This document shows, piece after piece, positions 48,370-64,000 of a DNA stretch of 64,000 bases (position 1 is the first letter of the stretch; each line of letters starts with the position of its first letter). The notes beneath the pieces are model-generated. The model had not been told where the DNA came from and ran no database searches. It saw nothing but the letters and a program-made list of their open reading frames with translations. Source of the stretch: Hydractinia symbiolongicarpus (lineage: Eukaryota; Cnidaria; Hydrozoa; Anthoathecata; Hydractiniidae); NCBI RefSeq assembly GCF_029227915.1, contig NC_079878.1, forward strand, positions 11,222,001 to 11,286,000, written 5' to 3'. The translations under genes and the position numbers were made by a program.

Positions 48370-49813
48370 ACAAAATACGGCTATTATTAAAGAGACTAGC
48401 CGGGAAACCCGGCGTCGAAACGCCGGGTTAAGCCACAAGTAAAGGTGTGATCCGGCATTGAACACTCTGTGGAGCGCTTAATAAGAGCTGTAAACTGTCC
48501 CACACGATCAGGTGGAGCGCTTTAGTACAGGTATACAGTATGTTGTTAATCATTTGAAGCGCATACAACATTATAGTGTGCGACTGTAACATATTTTTCA
48601 AAAAATAACTTTTCCGCAACGATAACTGATATAAAAACAGAGTTTACAAAGTGTTGTTACTCCATCATAGCAAAAACAATCGGTCAATATTATTTTATTT
48701 TGTGGAAAAGTCTTTTTAAAAGTTAAAAAATTAATCGTGACACTGGGCTGAGCGCTTAGTACAGTTAAACCGTGTTGTACAGCGTATAGTAATAATACCC
48801 TTTTGAAAAAAACTTTCTCGCAGACACAGGGCTGAGCGGTTAGTCCAGGCGTGATTCCCAAGAAAGTTTAAAAATTAATTGTCACAGTGGTGGGCTGACC
48901 TTAGTATATACAGGTAAACGGTGTTGCACATGCCCATAGGCGTAACAGCCTTTTACAAAAAACAGTCTGTTTTTAACACTGGGCTAACCGCTTAGTACAG
49001 TTAAACACAGTTGAACAGGCGCATAAGGCGTATTACCCTTTTCCAAAAATGTTCATTGCAACTTCGGTTTAAATAAAAACACAAGGAACAGCCTGTCGTT
49101 ACTCGTCCAGCCAAAACAATCGCTCAGCCATTTCATTTGCAGAAAAAGTTTGCAGAAAAATAATAAAATATGTAGCTATACCTAGCTAGCTAACTGCATT
49201 TAGCATAAAAATTATATATTGCTTGAATATTGTTGTAGCCAAACTGCATTTTTATACTTTCACTTTTTAAGGAGCTAGCTAAATAGCCACAGCCTCAACA
49301 TAAAAATAAATGTTGGCTAGGATAAAAAGCTCTTATACCATACAGAATAGCAATAAGTGAGGCTCTAGCTAGCTAAGTAGCTATAGCTAGCTAATCTTCG
49401 TTCCTAGCCAAACATCCTAAAACTGGTGCGTTTAAGATCTGTACGTGGCTAAAAAACGTGACAATATATTTATCCTAACATTGAAAACAAACAGAAAACA
49501 AATATTACAAATATATAAGGCTTTTAGAAGATAAAAAAGTCAAACAGGCCTACAAACCTCACACACTGCCCACAAACACGACCATTATCAAAATGGCCTT
49601 CGTTCCGCGAAGATCTTGGATTCTTTCTGGTCGCGAAAATCTTGGTTTTTTTTTTAAAGAATCAGGCGTTGTGAATGGTATTCCACGCGCGAGCGGTCAA
49701 AACAAAGTCGGTAAAAATATATCGCATTTGGTATCGGCGCGTAATTTACAAAATTTCGTGTTTCCGTTACGGGACGCATCTTTCGCGGACAGACAGACAA
49801 AATACGGCTATTA
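48370..49813 (-). mobile_element. Longer Helitron-like element (R1, copy 2)
   Basis: On the minus strand it ends with the perfect hairpin AACCCGGCGTTTCGACGCCG..., i.e. 10-bp arms AACCCGGCGT/ACGCCGGGTT around TTCG, then CCCGGCTAG and a T. The CTAG (48398-48401) is followed by TCTCTTTAATAATAGCCG, the 5' tip of the short family (48370-48397), so it sits in tandem on that tip. Its own 5' part (49714-49813) matches the short family (GACAGACAGACAAAATACGG). Inner CACTGGGCT..CGCTTAGT motifs repeat. It is about 1.4 kb with no recognised Rep/helicase. Confidence 0.75.
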
Positions 49814-51668
49814 CTAGCCATAGTTACCACTAATGCGCCCCGAATTACTAATAACGATTTCAAACATTCAAATTTAGAACGGGATTTAAAATTGAAATGG
49901 AAAATGGTGGACGTTTGAAATCTATAAAAACTGCAGTGTTAGAACTTATTATTTTCGTTATTTTCACATTTGGCTAAGGCTCTATCTATAAAGTTAGATC
50001 TTGATTAAATATATGTACACTTTAAACGCGTCTAGCCTTCTTGTTGTGTAATTTCACGTAATCATTGCTTTTGATTTTTGGTTAAAATTCGTTTAAAAGA
50101 CTTACGCATACATTTTTGACTTATCAAATCTCCAAAAATTCTTGTGCTGTAATAACAAATTGTGTCTGAAAGCTATTCTGCTGAAACATTTTCCGCCAAA
50201 TATGACGAATATGATAGAAATGCAGTACGGAATTGCATAGAGGCTTGTGAATAAGCTTATTGCCCAGGGGAAAATTTTTAAATAAGAAGCCCTGCGACTT
50301 GAAGATTTCCGTCATTAGCCTAAAAGATTCTGAAATTTGAAGTAGACTTTAAAACGGAGAACAATGGGGTATATAAACACATCATAAGTATCCTAATTCT
50401 CAATTATTATTGCGTGAAATACAACTTGATAAATAAAAAATAATTTTTTTTTTACATATATATAGTATATATTCTAAAACAATAGTTAAAACTTTAACTG
50501 GATTTTTTTATAACTGATCTCGAAAATTCCAGGATGCAGGATTGCTATGTATGAACTTCACGATTCGAATATATATAATAACTTCTGAACAATTTCAATT
50601 TCAATGAATTATTACTCTGTTAAGTTACCAATAAAATCCTTAAAAATTTCTCTCGTTGAAGATTTTTCGAAAATGCTGATGGTGCATGGTTTCATAACAA
50701 ATGATCTGAAAAAGAAAGTATATTTAAAATTGAGAAAGAAGAATACAATTTTACCAGAACTGAATTAATACTAGGTTGTTTAATTATTGTCTACTTATCT
50801 GATTTAAAGTTAGAATTTATTAAAAAGATACAAATCAATGCCATGTGATACACAAAAGGTATACTATATACATAAAAATATATATATAAATTTAGTCAAG
50901 CTGGCTTTGATATCATTGTTAAACAAGTATAATATTAAGCAGGCGATACAAGATTTTCAAACCTGTGGACAATACAGGACTTATTTTGTTTAAATCGATT
51001 TATTGAATTTTACAAATTTGATTGTTTATTATCGAGGAAATTGATTGGTCATTGTTTTCGAATTGAATTGAACAAGTTGATACAAAAAAGGGTAGACACT
51101 CAATTAATAAATTTGTCAGATTTGATAAATCAACAACATCATTTATAATTTCAAGAAAAAACATGAAAAAGGGAAGAAAACAAAGAAACCTGTAACATAC
51201 TGTGGGTAGCGTCTAGTTGTACTGCAAGGGCTAACTATGTTATGTTATTGGTTAATTTATCAGTTCAACTTGACTGTGGCGTTCTGAGTTTAATTTCATA
51301 TAAAATATAAGTAATCCTTCTACTTACTGTTAACAAGTTTCGAAACAACTTGGACAAAGAAAAACAAACCTTTTCTTGAAGATAAATTCACGTGGGCTGC
51401 AGTGACATTTAAGCATATTAAACGAGACAATATTACAAAGCTTTAAATTAACATAACAAAAGAATCTCGATTAATATTTTTTATGGCAGTCAAATCTTCA
51501 GAGACAACAAAGAAACCGAGACAAGATAAGTTTTGCTCGATCAGTGTTATTTTTGTCTTGATGGTACCAAACACACAGGTTGTGTTATATCAAACCTAGG
51601 TTGGATGTTCGAGCCGAAGTTCCCCCGCGAAGTTGAGAGTAAGAAAAAAACTTCTCCCATACATAAAA
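49814..51668. repeat. Large repeat R2, copy 2
   Basis: Starts CTAGCCATAG and carries an internal deletion of about 0.8 kb relative to copies 3 and 4 at about 51278, where CTTGACTG joins directly to GCGTTCTGAGTTTAATTTC. Confidence 0.88.
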
Positions 51669-54342
51669 CTAGCCATAGTTACCACTAATGCGCCCCGAAT
51701 TACTAATAACGATTTCAAACATTCAAATTTAGAACGGGATTTAAAATTAAAATGGAAAATGGTGGACGTTTGAAATCTATAAAAACTGCATTGTTAGAAC
51801 TTATTATTTTCACATTTGGCTAAGGCTCTATCTATAAAGTTAGATCTTGATTAAATATATGTACACTTTAAACGCCTCTAGCCTTCTTGTTGTGTAATTT
51901 CACGTAATCATTGCTTTTGATTTTTGGTTAAAATTCGTTCAAAAGACTTACGCATACATTTTTGACTTATCAAATCTCCAAAAATCCTTGTGCTGTAATA
52001 ACAAATTGTGTCTGAAAGCTATTCTGCTGAAACATTTTCCGCCAAATATGACGAATATGATAGAAATGCAGTACGGAATTGCATAGAGGCTTGTGAATAA
52101 GCTTATTGCCCAGGGGAAAATTTTTAAATAAAAAGCCCTGCGACTTGAAGATTTCCGTCATTAGCCTAAAAGATTCTGAAATTTGAAGTAGACTTTAAAA
52201 CGGAGAACAATGGGGTATATAAACACATCATAAGTATCCTAATTCTCAATTATTATTGTAATTAACGTAAAATACAATTTGATAAATAAAAAAAAAAATT
52301 TTTTTACATATATATAGTATATATTCTAAAACAATAGTTAAAACTTTAACTGGATATTTTTATAACTGATCTCGAAAATTCCAGGATGCAGGATTGCTAT
52401 GTATGAACTTCATGATTCGAATATATATAATAACTTCTGAACAATTTCAATTTTAATGAATTATTACTGTGTTAAGTTACCAATAAAATCCTTAAAAATT
52501 TCTCTCGTTGAAGATTTTTCGAAAATGCTGATGGTGCATGGTTTGATAACAAATGATCTGAAAAAGAAAGTATATTTAAAATTGAGAAAGAAGAATACAA
52601 TTTTACCAGAACTGAATTAATACTAGGTTGTTTAATTATTGTCTACTTATCTGATTTAAAGTTAGAATTTATTAAAAAGATACAAATCAATGCCATGTGA
52701 TACACAAAAGGTATACTATATAAATAAAAATATATATATAAATTTAGTCAAGCTGGCTTTGATATCATTGTTAAACAAGTATAATATTAAGCAGGCGATA
52801 CAAGATTTTCAAACCTGTGGACAATACAGGACTTATTTTGTCGAAATCGATTTATTGAATTTTACAAATTTGATTGTTTATTATCGAGGAAATTGATTGG
52901 TCATTGTTTTCGAATTGAATTCAACAAGTTGATACAAAAAAGAGTAGACACTCAATTAATAAATTTGTCAGATTTGATAAATCAACAACATCATTTATAA
53001 TTTTAAGAAAAAACATGAAAAAGGGAAGAAAACAAAAAAACCTGTAACATACTGTGGGTAGCGTCTAGTTGTACTGCAAGGGCTAACTATGTTATGTTAT
53101 TGGTTAATTTATCAGTTCAACTTGACTGTTCCGGGCAATGAACAACAATATTTTTTCATGATTCAACAAATATCTTTTTATATATATTCTTGCGGTCGGA
53201 TTCATGTCAACCAATCACGGGCCAGTATTCCGGTTAAGCAGTCATTATGAAATGGGGTACAAATGCCGTAATTAATGTTTTTGTGGTGAAATCTTCATAA
53301 ATACAATACTGGATTTTTCAAGGAATTCTTTTTTTTTTAGTCAAATCTTTAATATGTTTTAGATACTGCTTAATTTTTGCCATTTTGCGACATTTTAACG
53401 ACGTTTTACTTGTAAATTCTGTTTAAGTAAGGTTGCTACTTTGAAGGTTTGACCGTGAAAAGTCCACTTTGTTCTCCATCGGATAGCAACGAAGGAGAAC
53501 ATTCTGACCGCAAGAATACATGATAGCAGCCTCACAAAGGTTCCTTTAGAAGTTATTTTACTCACCCAAAACGCCTATACTTTTTACGGTGTATGTGGCT
53601 TATCAGCACCCTCGTTGATAAAATTACACAGGGCAGGATAAAAGTTTTTTGTTGCTTCTGAAAAAAGGGACTCTAATGAAAGCACTATTTTGTGCAGTTC
53701 TAGCTTGATAGCTGTAGTACAAGTGAGAGTAGTTTTACGACTATTAACTTATAAAATGCAAGAATTTAAAAATAAGTATTTAGCTCCCTAGCTACATCAT
53801 TAAAGCTATTACGACAAGCCAGACCATCGGGAAGGGAAGACCAACAAAATGCAAGCAGTTTTAGTCATGGCCATACACGGAATGTTTTGTTCTTGATTGA
53901 CTTTAAATTGTGATGCATTTATAAATTGCGGCCTTTGGATCAACGCCATAAACCGTTCTGAGTTTAATTTCATATAAAATATAAGTAATCCTTCTACTTA
54001 CTGTTAACAAGTTTCGAAACAACTTGGACAAAGAAAAACAAACCTTTTCTTGAAGATAAATTCACGTGGGCTGCAGTGACATTTAAGCATATTAAACGAG
54101 ACAATATTACAAAGCTTTAAATTAACATAACAAAAGAATCTCGATTAATATTTTTTATGGCAGTCAAATCTTCAGAGACAACAAAGAAACCGAGACAAGA
54201 TAAGTTTTGCTCGATCAGTGTTATTTTTGTCTTGATGGTACCAAACACACAGGTTGTGTTATATCAAACCTAGGTTGGATGTTCGAGCCGAAGTTCCCCC
54301 GCGAAGTTGAGAGTAAGAAAAAAACTTCTCCCATACATAAAA
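51669..54342. repeat. Large repeat R2, copy 3 (2,674 bp)
   Basis: Full-length unit, nearly identical to copy 4 and directly abutting copies 2 and 4 at ACATAAAACTAGCCATAG junctions. It contains a nested MITE. Confidence 0.9.
53187..53516. mobile_element. TA-flanked MITE nested in R2 copy 3 (330 bp)
   Basis: Inverted ends TTCTTGCGGTCGGATT and AATTCTGACCGCAAGAA-like (right end CATTCTGACCGCAAGAA) with TA on both sides. The homologous position in R2 copy 1 lacks it. Confidence 0.85.
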
Positions 54343-56960
54343 CTAGCCATAGTTACCACTAATGCGCCCCGAATCACTAATAACGATTTCAAACATTCAA
54401 ATTTAGAACGGGATTTAAAATTAAAATGGAAAATGGTGGACGTTTGAAATCTATAAAAACTGCAGTGTTAGAACTTATTATTTTCGTTATTTTCACATTT
54501 GGCTAAGGCTCTATCTATAAAGTTAGATCTTGATTAAATATATGTACACTTTAAACGCCTCTAGCCTTCTTGTTGTGTAATTTCACGTAATCATTGCTTT
54601 TGATTTTTGGTTAAAATTCGTTCAAAAGACTTACGCATACATTTTTGACTTATCAAATCTCCAAAAATTCTTGTGCTGTAATAACAAATTGTGTCTGAAA
54701 GCTATTCTGCTGAAACATTTTCCGCCAAATATGACGAATATGATAGAAATGCAGTACGGAATTGCATAGAGGCTTGTGAATAAGCTTATTGCCCAGGGGA
54801 AATTTTTTAAATTAGAAGCACTGCGACTTGAAGATTTCCGTCATTAGCCTAAAAGATTCTGAAATTTGAAGTAGACTTTAAAACGGAGAACAATGGGGTA
54901 TATAAACACATCATAAGTATCCTAATTCTCAATTATTATTGTAATTAACGTAAAATACAACTTGATAAATAAAAAATAATTTTTTTTTTACATATATATA
55001 GTATATATTCTAAAACAATAGTTAAAACTTTAACTGGATTTTTTTATAACTGATCTCGAAAATTCCAGGATGCAGGATTGCTATGTATGAACTTCACGAT
55101 TCGAATATATATAATAACTTCTGAACAATTTCAATTTCAATGAATTATTACTCTGTTAAGTTACCAATAAAATCCTTAAAAATTTCTCTCGTTGAAGATT
55201 TTTCGAAAATGCTGATGGTGCATGGTTTCATAACAAATGATCTGAAAAAGAAAGTATATTTAAAATTGAGAAAGAAGAATACAATTTTACCAGAACTGAA
55301 TTAATACTAGGTTGTTTAATTATTGTCTACTTATCTGATTTAAAGTTGGAATTTATTAAAAAGATACAAATCAATGCCATGTGATACACAAAAGGTATAC
55401 TATATAAATAAAAATATATATATAAATTTAGTCAAGCTGGCTTTGATATCATTGTTAAACAAGTATAATATTAAGCAGGCGATACAAGATTTTCAAACCT
55501 GTGGACAATACAGGACTTATTTTGTTGAAATCGATTTATTGAATTTTACAAATTTGATTGTTTATTATCGAGGAAATTGATTGGTCATTGTTTTCGAATT
55601 GAATTGAACAAGTTGATACAAAAAAGGGTAGACACTCAATTAATAAATTTGTCAGATTTGATAAATCAACAACATCATTTATAATTTCAAGAAAAAACAT
55701 AAAAAAGGGAAGAAAACAAAGAAACCTGTAACATACTGTGGGTAGCGTCTAGTTGTACTGCAAGGGCTAACTATGTTATGTTATTGGTTAATTTATCAGT
55801 TCAACTTGACTGTTCCGTGCAATGAACAACAATATTTTTTCATGATTCAACAAATATCTTTTTATATATATTCTTGCGGTCGGATTCGTGTCAACCAATC
55901 ACGGGCAGCCATTATGAAATGGGGTACAAATGCCGTAATTAATGTTTTTGTGGTGAAATCTTCATAAATACAATACTGGATTTTTCAAGGAATTCTTTTT
56001 TTTTTAGTCAAATCTTTGACGTTTTACTTGTAAATTCTGTTTAAGTAAGGTTGCTACTTTGAAGGTTTGACAGTGAAAAGTCCACTTTGTTCTCCATCGG
56101 ATAGCAACGAAGGAGAACATTCTGACCGCAAGAATACATGATAGCAGCCTCACAAAGGTTCCTTTAGAAGTTATTTTACTCACCCAAAACGCCTATACTT
56201 TTTACGGTGTATGTGGCTTATCAGCACCCTCGTTGATAAAATTACACAGGGCAGGATAAAAGTTTTTTGTTGCTTCTGAAAAAAGGGACTCTAATGAAAG
56301 CACTATTTTGTGCAGTTCTAGCTTGATAGCTGTAGTACAAGTGAGAGTAGTTTTACGACTATTAACTTATAAAATGCAAGAATTTAAAAATAAGTATTTA
56401 GCTCCCTAGCTACATCATTAAAGCTATTACGACAAGCCAGACCATCGGGAAGGGAAGACCAACAAAATGCAAGCAGTTTTAGTCATGGCCATACACGCAA
56501 TGTTCTGTTCTTGATTGACTTTAAATTGTGATGCATGTATAAATTGCGGCCTTTGGATCAACGCCATAAACCGTTCTGAGTTTAATTTCATATAAAATAT
56601 AAGTAATCCTTCTACTTACTGTTAACAAGTTTCGAAACAACTTGGACAAAGAAAAACAAACCTTTTCTTGAAGATAAATTCACGTGGGCTGCAGTGACAT
56701 TTAAGCATATTAAACGAGACAATATTACAAAGCTTTAAATTAACATAACAAAAGAATCTCGATTAATATTTTTTATGGCAGTCAAATCTTCAGAGACAAC
56801 AAAGAAACCGAGAGAAGATAAGTTTTGCTCGATCAGTGTTATTTTTGTCTTGATGGTACCAAACACACAGGTTGTGTTATATCAAACCTAGGTTGGATGT
56901 TCGAGCCGAAGTTCCCCCGCGAAGTTGAGAGTAAGAAAAAAACTTCTCCCATACATAAAA
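54343..56960. repeat. Large repeat R2, copy 4
   Basis: As copy 3 but 2,618 bp, mostly because its MITE is shorter. It ends at CATACATAAAA where the 54-bp array begins. Confidence 0.9.
55871..56134. mobile_element. Shortened MITE nested in R2 copy 4 (264 bp)
   Basis: Same ends and same site as 53187-53516, with internal losses (for example the CAGTATTCCGGTTAAG part). Confidence 0.85.
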
Positions 56961-57230
56961 CAAACACTATATACCCGCGGTCCACTAAATGTGCGCCCCT
57001 TCGGCGGGGCGCAACAAACACTATATACCCGCGGTCCACTAAATGTGCGCCCCTTCGGCGGGGCGCAACAAACACTATATACCCGCGGTCCACTAAATGT
57101 GCGCCCCTTCGGCGGGGCGCAACAAACACTATATACCCGCGGTCCACTAAATGTGCGCCCCTTCGGCGGGGCGCAACAAACACTATATACCCGCGGTCCA
57201 CTAAATGTGCGCCCCTTCGGCGGGGCGCAA
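56961..57230. repeat. Five identical 54-bp GC-rich hairpin repeats
   Basis: Units start at 56961, 57015, 57069, 57123 and 57177 and show no difference by eye. About 59% GC by hand count, in a strongly AT-rich window. Each unit has CCGCGG and a strong hairpin TGCGCCCC-TTCGGC-GGGGCGCA. 54 is a multiple of 3 and no stop occurs in three of the frames, so open frames on both strands run through it; these are not taken as genes. Confidence 0.95.
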
Positions 57231-57640
57231 TTAAAGAGATGTGAAAAGCTAGAAAGTAAGCACCTCCTTTAAATATCGAAAATACAGACGACAAAAATTA
57301 ACCAGTCAAATTTAAAGTTCAGAAGGTTTTTTGTACTTAAACGTTAAATTTGATTTATAACGATATTCCGGTACTTATAATGAATAAACGAAACTGTCCA
57401 ACAACGAATTTCAACGATAAATTTAATATACTTTTAAAAGTTTCTGTTGTTACACTTTTTAACAAAATATTTGTTTGCTTGTGGATTTTTGTTCAGTGAT
57501 CTATGCAAAGATTTGAAATGAAGCTACTTCTGAACGGTCACGTTTGAAATTAAAGGCGAATTATTTGATTTGAATTGATATAATATTTAAAAAAATTTAA
57601 TTCATATATTACTTTTTTTATATCTAGGTCAAAAGCATGC
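57231..57640. other. Non-coding spacer
   Basis: AT-rich, nothing recognised. Confidence 0.45.
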
Positions 57641-57880
57641 GCAATATGCTTTCTCAGTCGTTGCACTCTACATTAATAATACCCGTGGTGTGTCTGTACA
57701 CGCGTGCAAGAAACAATTCGTGCTATGGGCACACGAAATAACGTGGAATTTAAAGGACGGACTACCCCGTAGATTTTTTCACGGGTTAACGACTAGTCGC
57801 TATACCAAAAAAAAATCAATGCGTATATTTTTATGGACTTTGCTGCGACGGACGAATCCCCGTGGATTTTTCACGACTAG
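57641..57880 (+). mobile_element. Two plus-strand Helitron-like 3' ends in tandem
   Basis: A hairpin-like CCCCGTAGATTTTTTCACGGG followed by TTAACGACTAG ends at 57796 and is directly followed by TCGCTATACC. A second end, CCCCGTGGATTTTTCACGACTAG, stops at 57880 and is followed by T. The left limit of the first is not resolved. Orientation is opposite to the other arrays. Confidence 0.6.
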
Positions 57881-58649
57881 TAATGAAAAAAATAACAGGA
57901 CTTAGCTGTTTTTATTTGAGGCATGCTATGCATTTAATTTTCGAACTTTTAGCCCTCTAGATTGGCGTAAGCGCTGTTCAAAATTTAGAACTATAGCATG
58001 GCTTTGTGTCGAAAAAGTCGAAGATAAATTACGTATAAAACCTTGTTTAAGTGAATCTTTTTCATGTTAGATATTTTTTCACGGTAGCTGTTAGTAGGAA
58101 AACAAGTTTAGTTTTGAAATAAAAATTCATAACCTGAGATTAATTATATCTCTTCTAAGTTTTAAATAAAAACCATCAAGAAAACCACGCTCAATTAAAC
58201 ATAGAACATTTCGACAGCCTTTTTGGTTGCCGTTATTAACCATCTGCCATATATATATCCAATCATATAAGGTTAATAATGGCACAATAAAGATGCCGAA
58301 ATATTCTGAATTCTAATAATTCAGATTTTCTTGATAACTGTTATTTAAAACCATAGTGTATGTAATGTAAAAAAAATTAGCAAAGGCGCCATTCTCGTGG
58401 TAATCCCTTAGTGGAAATATGATTATCCTTCGGTTGTGTTTTTTATACGTAAGAAGTGTTTTGTTTTGTGTTTATTATTGCATGATTGAGAAAAGATCAA
58501 TCACTTTCTGTATTTTTAAGCGCATCTCTCAATGCCGAATTTGTCTGAAAATTTAGACAGAAAGGCATTTAACAGTGTTATAGTAGAATATATGCCTGGA
58601 AATAGATAGTAAATTTAAGCATGAAACGCTGACTATAGAAACATGGAAA
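57881..58649. other. 5' flank of the second astacin gene
   Basis: AT-rich, no TATA box or exon could be supported. Confidence 0.4.

Positions 58650-64000
<5,351 letters not shown>

Noticed and set aside
52690-55580. Two identical 68-codon open frames at 52690 and 55374
   Set aside because: Their identity reflects the recent R2 duplication, not selection; copies 1 and 2 of R2 break the frame.
42278-57230. CRISPR-like array
   Set aside because: Repeat spacing is irregular, units are transposon ends or directly abutting tandem copies without unique spacers, and the genome is eukaryotic.
56825-57294. Open frames of 115-151 codons on both strands with 18-residue repeats
   Set aside because: They come from a 54-bp tandem array whose length is a multiple of three and which lacks stops; several frames are open at once, so openness carries no coding signal.

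Overview
The window is nuclear DNA of an animal. It is strongly AT-rich, its protein-coding genes are split by many short GT-AG introns, and the spaces between genes are filled with repeats. The gene set (a Y-box cold-shock protein, a eukaryotic BCCT-type osmolyte transporter, two astacin metalloproteases with mucin-like tails) together with Ginger, pogo and Helitron transposons fits a marine invertebrate. A cnidarian, perhaps a hydrozoan, is my best guess, but the sequence alone does not prove it.

Four host genes can be assembled exon by exon. (1) A 7-exon plus-strand gene at 19039-24175 encodes a 740-residue BCCT-family transporter with an altered substrate and ion site and a long extra membrane C-terminus. 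(2) A 4-exon minus-strand gene at 27842-31597 encodes a 336-residue Y-box (YB-1-like) protein. (3) An 11-exon plus-strand gene at 34176-41574 encodes a 628-residue secreted astacin with a Thr-rich linker and a Cys-rich C-terminal region. (4) A second plus-strand astacin starts at 58650 and runs off the right edge at 64000, ending in at least 690 residues of mucin-like sequence. The two astacins share exon phases and several exact exon lengths, so they are paralogues, now separated by about 17 kb of repeats.

The rest is mobile and repetitive DNA. At 1-8255 there is AT-rich sequence with a Helitron-like element, a 53-bp tandem array and a TTAA-flanked DNA element. At 8260-13261 sits a 5.0-kb Ginger-like element (4-bp ACAT duplication) whose decayed integrase-like transposase lies next to an 82-86 bp tandem array with trimeric higher-order order. 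That array is itself interrupted by a 919-bp pogo-like element. At 24.8-26.0 kb three degenerate Helitron-like units carry another pogo-like element. At 42.3-57.2 kb there is a complex block: tandem non-autonomous Helitrons (hairpin plus CTAG end), a longer Helitron family, four copies of a 1.9-2.7 kb unit, nested TA-flanked MITEs, and five identical copies of a GC-rich 54-bp hairpin unit.

A foldback element family with ends like CAACCTCGTTCCCAGG recurs at least eleven times and is flanked in several copies by 8-9 bp direct repeats. I found no CRISPR array, operon or prokaryotic gene. Gene models are by-eye splice predictions; all junctions used are GT-AG and all keep frame.
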